Positions 1 through 10,700 of a stretch of 64,000 nucleotides of DNA are shown piece by piece. The stretch is from Tigriopus japonicus (taxonomy: Eukaryota > Arthropoda > Copepoda > Harpacticoida > Harpacticidae). The DNA lies in NCBI GenBank assembly GCA_010645155.1, contig CM021319.1, forward strand, positions 9,405,844-9,469,843. The letters run 5' to 3'. The notes below the pieces were generated by a model. It ran no database searches and had not been told where the DNA came from. It was given only the letters and a program-made list of their open reading frames with translations. A program made the translations under genes and the position numbers. The first letter of the stretch is position 1. Each line of letters begins with the position of its first letter.

Positions 1-3000
1 TGAATTATGCCATACATTGCGGACAATCATCCGCAGTTTCCCCAAATCAAACTATTGCGAGGAAGATTGGTTGCCCTATCTCCAGAGTGGTTTGCGGGAC
101 ATTCTTTTCAGTAAGATCACCAAAGAACAACGTGATCCCGCTTTGATGCTTTTGGCATCCGTGATCGAGGTCTCAGATTTCGAATGGTGCATCTGCGGAA
201 CCAAAGAAGTGATTGCCAGCGGAAAATTCGTGGCTATGATTCTCAACCTCTCTTTCATCGAAGTCATCATGCATTTGGAAGAAAAGAAACTGGAGGACGT
301 GGTTGGTGATCTTGATTTGGTTATCTCATGCTACTATATTATCGAAAGTGGCGTTTCCTACATGGCCAATGAGCGCTTGACCATGTTGGATGATCGTCAA
401 AAGGGTCAGTTGTACTCTGCCATGAAGAACGTTTTCTCTACTGTGTTGAAGTTCTTGCATGAGGTGTCCTTGGACTTGAAGGATAATCCCACCGAATTGG
501 ATGATAACGATAAGAAAGCCTTCATTTGTGCCACTGTACGCATCTTGGCATCCTGGTTGGCAGAAGAAACTACCGCTAGTCGTGACGATGTATGTGCCAT
601 TCTACCTTTCATCTTCACACTCAGCAACGAGGCTTTTGAGGCTCAGAAAGTGCAAAAACTCCAATCCCTTCCAGGAAAATCCGGCTTTGGTAAACCTCCT
701 ATCCAATCTGCAAACGGTAACTACTTTGTTTTTGCTTTTTCAGTCAAGCATTTTGTAATAATTTATTTTATTCTGTCTTTCAAGAATTTGTCCCTGATGT
801 GCTTCGGTTTCTTCTTCCCGCTCTTTGTCACTTAATCGCCGAGGACAAATCTCGACAAGTGCTTCTGTCGGTCAACATTCATGAGCAGTTGTATGCTTAT
901 TTGGTATATCATTGGTCCATTTTCGAGAGTTGTAAAGACTGGGTTCAACGGCAGGTGAGAAGCTGATTTCTTATTTATACATGCTTCTTGGCTCTGGACT
1001 TGGATGCCTTGGAGTTTTTGGGCAAAGTTTGGTTGCTGATACTGTAGTTCGCACCCCAGATTAATCGGTTGATTCCTTTACCAGCAAAATACACTACTGC
1101 TCCAAACAAACTCATTCCAGTTATGAATAGAGCTCTTTGAATGGGCGGTAAGACTTGCAAGATAGGGTAAACCCAAAACCCGCCCACATAGGCCACATAC
1201 AAAGTCCAACAGATGTAGATGAAGTTATAACCAATTGTTGTCATAGCACCAGCAAGGTTGGATGGGTATTTATGATAGACGAAAATCATCTCATAAAGTT
1301 GCAATGGAACAACACTGAAAAAAATGCAGATTAGTATGATAGGATTATTAATTATTACGTGGCTTAGACACGATATATAACTTACGCTGTGTGCATTAGA
1401 TGATTGGCCCATGAGGGAATGACTTGATCCAAGATTTCTGGAAAAGACAGTTCACGATCCACGAAATAAAACGACCAAAACACAATACCGACGATCATTC
1501 CCATGGGAAATCCCAATGAAGCGAAAATAAGATCCTCCAAACGAGCCAATTTTGTTCTGTCGTTCTTGAATCCTAATTCAAAACGTTCAAATTATACAGT
1601 TTACGTGGCAAACTTATATGAAAATGTCGTTTTACTACGTTCAATCTGACCTGTGCGCCCTAAAATGTCGTTGATGAGACAGATTCCAAAGTAAAAGAGC
1701 TGAAGCCACAAGTTCCAAAAGGTGAGATACTTCCAATTGCCACCAAATTCGAGTGTGCCCAGCTCTTTAAGTTTACTCATGACCTCAAGTGGAATGGGAA
1801 TGTCTTGGAGTTGATGCCATATTACCAGGGCAAAACTTGCAACACCAATTAAATGAACCAAGATTGAAACCAACCCCATTTTGCCAATTACAATTGATTG
1901 CTCTTGTTCACCCGTTCAACGTTCACTCTTTCGTGTATTTGAAAAAAGATAACAAATTAATGCGCCTGACCACACAAACTGAATGTCACTGGGATGAGCG
2001 AGAAACACTATCTCGTTAATGAACAACTTACGTATGAAGAGCACTTGGTCCCTTCGCACACTCTGCCATACTGTACAGAGTATGATGAACTTTTGAGCTT
2101 GGGGTCAAGTTTCAAACTTGAATAAGCCCAAGATCATACATAGATCCATAAATCCTAGAGGGGAACCAAAGTCATTTTTTGACCGCATTACCGGAAAGGG
2201 GAATTAATGACTGATATCCGGTTACTGGGCTTGGACGTCGTTGAGAATGTGGGATATGATTAAATGCTAATTATAAACAATTATCGACTGTTGGGACGGA
2301 GCCTGTTATAACAGAAAGAACAACTTGAATGGAGAGGCTTTTTTCGGACGAGAAAAGGTCATATTGCCAACGAGAATGAGTTTTTTCAGGAGTCTCATGT
2401 ACCAAATTCGAGCATTAAGCAAAACTTCATGGAGATTCTACAATTCCACTGGAAGTTCACTATTGGGCAAACTGTTGGGAACAAGGAACAATTTATTCCA
2501 AAGCCATTTAAAAAGATTTGCCAAAAAGGGACAAATACCCCATGGCAAGTGTTACCAGAAAAAGAGAAACAAGTTAATTTTGTTTCATATTTGGACAGAC
2601 TCATAAACACGGAAGTGATCACCTTGTTTAACAAAATATACGAATGTTAGACCACGTTTTCAAGGATTCCTATGATGAATTCATTGAGCTCGGAACTTGA
2701 AATCCAACTCGATATGTTCGAAAAATGTTAAAAATATGCTCCAACTTCAAAATCAAACAAAATAACCCAAAGCCCAAAAAGTGTTAGGTAGGAGAATTTT
2801 TTGTGGTGGGGTTCTAATCCACACAAATTGAATTCATGAAGATGTCGGATAAAACAACTTTTAACTGGTTTTGTTTAAAAAAAAGAACCTTTTTTCTTCA
2901 AAATTTTTGATTAACAGACTTAAAGTTTCAGTTGCCACAAAGATTTTTGGCCAATCTCGACTTTTCAACAATGGTTATGCTCATTTTTGTGCAAGGACTT

Positions 3001-6000
3001 ATTAAAAAGAAAGTGACACATAATGCAATTTGGGTATGACATTATGACACATAATGCAATGGTATATTCTTAACTTAACCGCGGATAAGTATGGATGATA
3101 GGTATTTTAGTTTCTAAATCTTATTTTGCCCTTTTCAGCTTTTTGTCAGATTTCGCCACGTTTATTTTTGCGGGGAAAAAAAGTTCTGAAGATGTGTGAT
3201 TGTGAGGGGGGGTGAAGTTAGATAAAACGAAAATTTATGCCTGGTAATTGCGACCATTCCTTTCATCCGAACTTTTGAATCAGGAATTCCTGACTTTGAA
3301 TAATAAGATAAGGCCAGAGGAGACCTGTTGCTGCAGCAACCAAACCTAAAAACAATGATTTGTTGAAATAATGGATTCCAATTTCTCCTTGTTTTTAAAT
3401 TACTTTGCAATGCTCGTCAACTTACATAACCCATACCACTGGTCTTAAATGCAACATTTTTCGAAAAATATGACCCTTAAAAATTCAGACATTTTTTGGC
3501 AAGCTTACCCTGTGAATTCTTTTTTTTTTTTTTTGGAGTATTGGTGCTAGGGTCGGAGGGTTGAGCCTCGCCCGGCCAGCGAAGCCACCCATCACATCGT
3601 CCAAAGTAGTTCCGATCTACTGGCAATCTCATGTCCGGTATCAGAATGGTTCTCCGTCTGTGGGTGTGAATTAGCGTCTAAAAGTTTCCTCGAGAAAGGT
3701 CGGGGAGGAGAATCGAACCTGGGACCTCTCTCACTGTAGGAAACTGCGCTAACCACGACGCCACGTCTCCTCCCAAATTTTCCATTTGGTCTGTAATATG
3801 ATACGGCAATCAATATCATAATAAGGAAAGGCCACGGTCAGGTGAAGTTTCAATATCTGAATGAATTTGCCTAGCCATTTACCTGATTACTAAACAAACT
3901 TAAACATGTGAAGAACGGGATTGTGGTAGATAAAGTATTATCCACCATCTTAGAATGCGAGCAGGATCATCACAACACTTACATGCATACAATGAGTTGA
4001 AGTGAAGCGGAAAACTCAAAGCTTGTCATTTTTACTTGCCTTCCTTTGAAATCCTTAATGAGTCTTGCATTTATGTGTCGAGATTTCGTACCCTCACAAT
4101 TGTGGGATTCGAACCCATGCGTCTAAGGGGAAAGCTTTTTCCAACCTTATGAAGATACCTTTAACGGGCTGTTGGAGCTAGAAAATTTAGTGTGGTCAAG
4201 TTTGTTTAGTATTACGTTCAACTTGAGATTTCAATCCACATTCTCTAAGTGATCGTTTTAGAGGAAGATGGGTTTATTGATGTTATGGTCTCTGAGGTAT
4301 TATTCAATGCTGAAATATGTTGCTTTTGCTTTATTTCAAAAATATTGCAGGACAAACTTAAAGATCAATTCTAGAATAATGATTTAAGTTCCTTAGTTTG
4401 ATTAAGTATTATTTAAACTTGGAGTGCTACTGTGTGTTTTAGGCATTCATTGATATGATTTGCCTCAATAATTGCTAAACAATATGTTTATATGTAATGA
4501 CCAGAAAATACGAAAACACACAAATTCTTTGCAAATGATGTTTTCATTGCGGAAAAGAAGAGAGATCCGTCAATAATATAAAACAATTTAGTAAGTTTTG
4601 ATAAAATTTCATAATGCTCAATTATGAACTTCATTATTGATATGATAATAAGGATTCAACATCGTTTTCCAAAATACTTTTTCTTGTAAATGAATTCTCA
4701 AATGTCGTTTTTTTTCAAATAGGGAAAAGGCTCAGTTAACGTTGTTTTTTTTCAAAACTACTCGCTTTGTTTAGGGTATTGGGTTTCTCACGTGGTCTGC
4801 AAGAGTTTTAAGTCTTTGAAATTTTCCCCAATTTTCCTTCATCGTTCATTGCAAGAAACAGATGTTTTTGAAAGCTATTGGACCGAAAACCTCCAACTTT
4901 AAAGCTGCTGATCCACCACAAGTAATAAAATATTGCAGTGTTTTTTTGCTCTTAAAAAGAGCATTCAGCTAAAAGGATATGTCTTAACAGTACAAAGTCT
5001 CGACATCAGGGTCTATCTCTCAATACAGTCAGGGTTTCAATCGTGTTTCACTCATCTTCTTAGGGTTGAAAAGAGTGCCAAATAATGAGGTCAAATGGGA
5101 AGATTTCTCGTTTTGTACTTTGGCTGTACTTTGTCCTAAACACATGCGGCTATTTTGTATTTACAGGACTCTGACGGATCCGAAAAATCCTCATCTGAGC
5201 CCTCATATCTACTGGATAACGCCAAATTCGACACGGTGAATTCGAAATTCGCCATTTGTACGATCTGTAACTCGCTCATGAATTTGGTGGTGTTGGAGCC
5301 CCAATTCGTGGACAAATCTCCCATGTTCAGCTCACTTCTCAAATTTCTCATGAATGCTCTACCCACATTGCAAAACTCAGGTAAGATGAAGCCAGATCTC
5401 GATTCCCGTCCGTTGCAAAGCCTCCAATTATGAGCTATTTCTTCGGACATAACCGGGCACAAAAATCCATTATCTCTTGTTTCTCCTTCGTCCATCTTGG
5501 CAAAAATTGGCCGCGACAATCGTTGACGAGAACAAGTGCATTGTGAGAATGCAGTTCTTCGACATCATACAACATGACTGAACTCATGTCCAATGTGCAC
5601 ACACACACCTAATCTTGGAAGGATGACAAATGTCTTGTTCATGATTCGGGCAGAGATCCTTTGCAATTAGTTCACATTTCCTGCCCAAGGCCATGACTGG
5701 ATTGATCAGATCTAATCTTAATCGTTTGGATAACGATGGATTGCGTTAATTAAAGGTAGTCAGGCTCTCGATTAGAGTCCGCCACGTTAGAAGATTAATT
5801 CGACAGGTCGGCTCTGTTTCTCATAGCTTTAGAAATCAAAGGTCAATTTTTTTTCCAAGTGCATGAGGTCAATTAGGGTTGTCCTCCAAGGAACATCAAT
5901 CTAAATTGAAAACTCCTGGTTCATGAAAACTATTTTTTAAGAATATGGTTTTATTACTCAAAATATTATTCAAAAGTAGAAATGGATGCGTAGAGTTAGC

Positions 6001-7513
6001 AAAAACTGTGAAAATGTATTTTGAAAAAGTTGAGAGTTTCAGTTTAAAGCTCAGGTTGGATGTTAAAGGTTTAATTACCAATTAGCAAAATTTGCTCGTT
6101 TTGTCAGCATTAATGGGACTTGCTATTTTGAATCGAGTTGATGGACCCACGAAGTCCTTAGCTCGAGATTGTTAACGTACTTCCTTTCAGCTCGGGAATG
6201 TAATTCTCACGATTTGGTGCCAAATCAACGATAAGTTGTGATAGATTAACTGCAGTGATGGACTGAAAGGGTTAAACCGAATAGTTTCGGCCGAAAGAGG
6301 GCTTAACCGAAACCGAAAGCAGCTGTCTACAAAATTTCATGTATCAAAATCCACTTTAAAATTTTATATTGCTCATGAGCTCGATGTTGTTTAGTCGTAA
6401 ATTGAAAAGAATCGGGAAACTTCAGAGGTTTTTGGAACAAAGAAACCTTCGGTTTTGTTTTCAAACTCCATCCTTTGTGGTGGATGTCTACTTTCGGTTT
6501 CAGTAAGCATAACCGAAACCAAGATTTCGGTTGTAACGCACCTGGTTTGTGGATATCATGTACAAAAATAAGCACAAAAGGGAGGAGACAAGGTTGCTGT
6601 CGTTATTTGGTGAGAAACCAAATTCAGAACCAACATATTGCACCAATTCTAGTCGACTCATCAGACCTTGTCATTTTAACTTTTTATAAATTCAATAAGA
6701 TTTGGAATGCAAACATGATTGCAAATCGGAAAACATGGCTGAAATGAAAAGTCTGACTAAAAAGTTATTTTTCGGTATCATTTTTGCTAGTAGTGTGGAT
6801 AGTCTACGTTTCCCCTTGTAAATACTCTTTCGGGTTGGAGTCCATTTAAGTTTGAAAACGGGGATTTAATTTTGAATTAACTTCGGTGTTGAAAAAAGTT
6901 ATTTTTACGCGAAAAACTTTTTTTTTCTTTTTTAGGCGAATATTTGGTGCTTTACGGCAATATTTGCGTGCTCGGGCTACTGATCCTTAAAGAACATTCC
7001 GCAAGGCCAAGTTCGACGGATTTTGTGGTTTTCAAATTCATTCAATGTGTCGTCAGATTTCTATGGGATGCTCACAACACGGATCAATCTCCAGATGGAT
7101 CCCAATTGGCCGTTTCCCAAGAGTACATTGACTCCTGGAACGATGCCAGTGACCTTTGGTTCTTGGGTGTGCAAGTAACTTGTGCCCTTATGGTTCAGGT
7201 AAACCAGTTCTTTGTTTCGATTCAGTGTTGCCAGATGAACAATGGCTTTTGTTTGTTTCAGATCTCGTGGATCAAGGACTTTGTTGTGGAGTCAGGATGG
7301 CCTCAATCAGTCATTGAAAATCTGACGAACGTCAAAAATTTGGAGGAGCCCACCTTGAGTGCTTATGAAGATCTGCTGGTTAGTGTTGGCGTGGAAAACA
7401 AGACCTTCATAGAGGAAATGAAGACACTGGGAGTGATACAAATCTGCCAAAACCTGAAAATGAGAACCTTGGCTCAATTGATCTCCAAAGGAGGAAAACT
7501 TCCCAAGTCGTGA
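1..7513 (+). CDS. NCDN: Neurochondrin (C-terminal part; gene starts before the window)
   Basis: Neurochondrin is a cytoplasmic, helical-repeat protein that in vertebrates regulates CaMKII and group I mGluR signalling in neurons. Five exons join in frame: 1-716 (already open at the edge), 785-954, 5167-5380, 6936-7198 and 7262-7513, all with GT donors and AG acceptors and matching phases. The segment VRILASWLAEETTASRDDVC (about residues 176-195 of the visible part) closely matches human NCDN in the same position, as do the later NLVVLEPQF and LWFLGVQ segments, so the family call is strong. The N-terminal third lies outside the window. An AATAAA signal begins 5 nt after the stop (7518-7523), implying a very short 3' UTR. 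The 4.2 kb intron (955-5166) hosts an antisense gene; the 5381-6935 intron hosts a CCGAAA-array repeat. Confidence 0.9.
975..1879 (-). CDS. AIG1: AIG1/ADTRP (FAR-17a) family multipass membrane hydrolase
   Basis: Members of this family are multipass membrane threonine hydrolases that cleave fatty-acid esters of hydroxy fatty acids. Three exons on the minus strand: 1879-1651, 1572-1386 and 1314-975, with GT/AG borders and consistent phases (1, then 2), giving 251 residues against 238 for human AIG1. The catalytic pair known from human AIG1 (Thr43, His134) is present: Thr53 in GGNWKYLTF and His137 in NHLMHTAV. Several hydrophobic segments span the protein (about residues 5-21, 55-70, 91-113, and more in exon 3), and the tail is basic (KNSKASKSRAKKHV). 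The gene lies wholly inside a neurochondrin intron in antisense orientation and its stop is 21 bp from the neurochondrin splice donor. I cannot tell the AIG1 from the ADTRP branch by eye, so the symbol is family-level. Confidence 0.88.
3517..3774 (-). repeat. tRNA-derived SINE, full length with A tail
   Basis: Read on the minus strand, a tRNA-like head starts at 3774 with GGGAGGA. It contains an A-box-like GTGGCGTCGTGGTTAGCGCA and a B-box GGTTCGATTC, then TCCTCCC, which can pair with the first seven bases. A roughly 170 bp unrelated body follows and ends in a run of 15 A (T on plus, 3520-3534). The T-arm pairing is imperfect, so this is a SINE, not a functional tRNA gene. Related copies are at 19.73 kb and 31.18 kb. 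Confidence 0.7.
4080..4150 (-). repeat. tRNA-Ser/Leu-like SINE remnant
   Basis: The minus strand reads GACGCATGGGTTCGAATCCC, the T-arm of a class II tRNA. No intact A-box or acceptor stem is found around it, so it is probably a fragment of the SINE family also seen at 40.0-40.25 kb. Confidence 0.3.
6253..6560. repeat. CCGAAA-array hAT-like MITE copy (family member 1)
   Basis: The stretch begins CAGTGATGGACTGAAAG and contains repeated ACCGAAACCGAAAGC and TTTCGGCC motifs at both ends around a unique core (CTACAAAATTTC...TTGCTCATGAGCTCGATGTTG). The core matches copies at 58.6 and 60.35 kb. The right terminus is not preserved and no target-site duplication is evident. It lies inside a neurochondrin intron. 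Confidence 0.6.
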
Positions 7514-7704
7514 CGAGAATAAATGCACTTTGTATATTTCACTTTCAACATCGTTTTTCGTATTCTTAATCATTTGGGATGTTGGCTTGAACATAACTTT
7601 GGTTAAAATTACTGTAAATTTTGGCAGAGTTCGATTGTGTTGCAGGCTTAAAACTGATCAAATTTCATTTCGTCATAAATTGAAAGTGGGTGGGCATTTT
7701 CAAG

Positions 7705-10700
7705 TCATCTAGATGGAATCTCCACAGTAGTTTTCTTGGGTATTGAGTCAATAATGTGCTCTAATTTGTCTTGCTTGGCCATTGCCAACGGTGTCAGTCC
7801 TTGTATGGCATCCTGGAAAAAAAATATTCATTAATCGAGGTTTGGCTTTCTTTTCTCTTGAATTGGCTTTAGAAATTCAACACATTCTACCGGGTTCCTA
7901 TGAAACCCGGTATGAAATGCCTTTCTATCCATTTACGGGGAATTTGTACGATCATAAACTCCGCTTCAATTTTGTCAAACCATGGGCCTTCCCACCTTTT
8001 AAGACACTCACTCTCTGAGAAATATTGGGTTGAATTCCAAAGAAGCGTCCTATTTTTTGTTAAGCTTAGCCTGCCAAACATTTCAGACCTACACTTGGTG
8101 ATCAATCTTTTATGGTCTGGTTCATTTAGTGTTCGACCATTAGTTTCTTTTTTCGGAAGCTTAGCTACTTTCTGATTTCTTTTGATTTGTTTTGCGATTC
8201 TTAAGTGAATCTACAGTTTTCTGCAGAAGTTTTAGCTTAAAATATATTTTCTATTTTCCCCCTGGTCATCTCCTATTCCAACAAATTACCAATTTTTATC
8301 CTCATCCACACCTCAAACGGCATAAATTCACAACTTACTGGTATTGGAGGGTTTGCCCCGTATTTGGTGAGGACGGCAGCCGACGAAGTGTCCCCATTGA
8401 TGGTGGCAATGTGCAGTGGGGTAATACCTAAAAAAGCATAACATATTTCATCACTTTTCCAAGAGACAGATCAATTTCGATTTTGGGAAAAAAGAAACTT
8501 ACCAAATTCGTTGAGACGGTTCAGGCAATCTTTACTTCTCAGATTTTTCACCAGAAGTTTGAGAATGTCCAAAGATTTGTTGGCAATGGCAGTGTGAAAA
8601 CTGGTATTGCCGCGCCTATCTTGGACACCAGGGTCGGCTCCAAAGGCCAAAAGAATGTCAACAATCTCGACTGAATTGTCTTGGATAGCTAGATGCAATG
8701 GGGTCTGAAACAAGGAAAGATCAGGTAGATTGTTGGTTTTATTCCTCCACTCTTTAACTCTTCAACATTTGGTGACTCTACATGAATGAGTGGAATACTC
8801 TCTCTCGGTTAGGAACATCGATTCAGAGGGTTTCAATGTAATTTATGGCTACCCTATCGGGCTTTGATCGTTTAAATTTATTGCCAAACCAATAAACCCC
8901 ATTCAACTTCCAAGACCTGATTAAAATGAAAGGAATTTAGAGTAGCACAGGTCATCATTAGAGAGGTGAGCAGTTCCCTCTGGTTAATGAGCACCACGAT
9001 GTGCAAATGAACTCAAATGGTTTAACAAAGGCCTGCGCTAGACTCATGGTCACGACCTGGAATGAGTGACTAAAAAATGCCTTCAGGGTCAGGTTTGCGA
9101 GGCCATGAATCACAGGTCCGGTTCTTTAAATACAACAATGAATGAAAATGCCCAGAAACCTCGTCAATAATGCTCATTTCTATATTTAGAATTGAATGAG
9201 TACATGCTCAAAAAAGTTAAAGTCTTACCAACTGGTCGTCGTTCACCAAGTCCATGGAAGACTCCAAAACCTGAAGTATGCAGCAATATCGGCGGACAAG
9301 GTCGGGTTTCCTCATCAAAACAGACATGTGAATCGGACTGCAAAGGAAAGATGAGAAGGATGATTCTTCGATCGAGCCATAATGCCAATTTACGTTTACG
9401 ACATTGGGCTCATCCTCGACCACCTTCAGAGGAAAATGGGCACATCATCAGAACAGCTCTTGAACTGGAAGAGGGTGGCCTTGACAGATAACCCTGTGTC
9501 GAGAATGGGTCCAAACTGGACAAACATTGTTCTACAATCAAGTTCATCTAAAGCCTGGCCTTCGCTACAGTAGAAGTTTTAGGTCAGACTATATGTTCAA
9601 GTTTTCAAGCTTTGAGGACAAAAGCAGATACATTTTCCTACCAGAAGCAGTAAAGAGTGGGAATTACGTCTTGAGATTTGACCCTCGTGAAATAAAGGCT
9701 TTTATGTTTGGCAGACTCCTTGTTTGAGTTGTTCATTTCAAAACGTGTCGCGTGCTCACTCAAGTCTAAAGCGAACAAGTTTGACGAATTGCCTCGATTA
9801 TCATTATAATCGTGTTTTTTTTTACTCTCCAGAACCAGTTATAGGCTTCGATAAATGAGCGGGGTCCTCAATATCCTGGTACTTGTTCAGCAGCATGGGC
9901 ACATAAACCTGGCTGTGAATGCAATACAGAGATTAACAGGTGCAATAGACGTATTGAGATGGAAAGTACAGACTAGATTTGAAGCATCCTGATTTATGGT
10001 CAAACCCCCCCAAAGACACGTGAGGTTTTTCTTTCCTGTGTGACATTTAAATGATCTAAGAGATCACTGGATTAGATAATCTAATGGTCATGTCAGGCAA
10101 GGTTAGATGAACTCGTGAGATTGTTTTCAGACCCACCGACATTTACAAAACGCTCTCGGCAAAACGTGCTATTGTCATAGCATCAACTCAATACCTTGCC
10201 CACGTCAGTGCTTTGAAAGCGTTGTTCAGAAAGTTTTCATAGTCAAAGCTTGATTATGGCTCAATTTGTAAATCAGTATGGTTCATGCGTTCCACATGGT
10301 AACTGTAATATGGCTCTATAAATTTGGTACTTTGCATACTGCATAAAATGTACCCACAACGAGAGGCCTGGATATTCCAAGACTTTAAACGAGAATCGAA
10401 AAACCCGTTCCTGATACGCCCACTTCAGTATGGCACAGGTTTAGAGCTTCATTATCACATCAAGGGTTTGTTCTTTTTTTGTGAACAGTCTTGTTCAGAG
10501 ACGCACAGTTTTATTCTTAATGCAAGTCAACTTGTCAATCCACTTTTCCACTCACGCAAAAAGTCCTGCCAAAATGTACTAACTTGAAATGGTACGATAT
10601 TTCGGGTATTGTATTAAATAGATGTCTCTTGTATAGAGAACTAAATTCAAGAGAATGACTTTGAAGGATATAAAAAAAAACAAAAGAATTTGGACAATCC

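Larger units (their letters stand above)
1880..5166. other. Neurochondrin intron interior; nested-gene upstream region and a SINE
   Basis: Apart from the nested AIG1-like gene just below it, this AT-rich stretch contains a full SINE (3517-3774), a remnant of a second tRNA-like repeat (4080-4150) and a 16-base direct repeat (TGACACATAATGCAAT at about 3014 and 3043). The region just above 1879 should carry the AIG1-like promoter and 5' UTR, but I see no TATA box or initiator I would defend. No coding exon is visible. Confidence 0.5.

Noticed and set aside
3700..3774. tRNA gene
   Set aside because: A and B boxes and acceptor pairing exist but the T-arm does not pair and an A-tailed SINE body follows.
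4080..4140. tRNA-Ser gene
   Set aside because: Only the T-arm region is recognisable; no A-box, anticodon arm or acceptor stem around it.
9164..9491. Alternative open frames across the ankyrin exon
   Set aside because: They read through the CTTTGCAG acceptor and the GTAAG donor; only the 9337-9229 frame preserves ankyrin consensus and phase.
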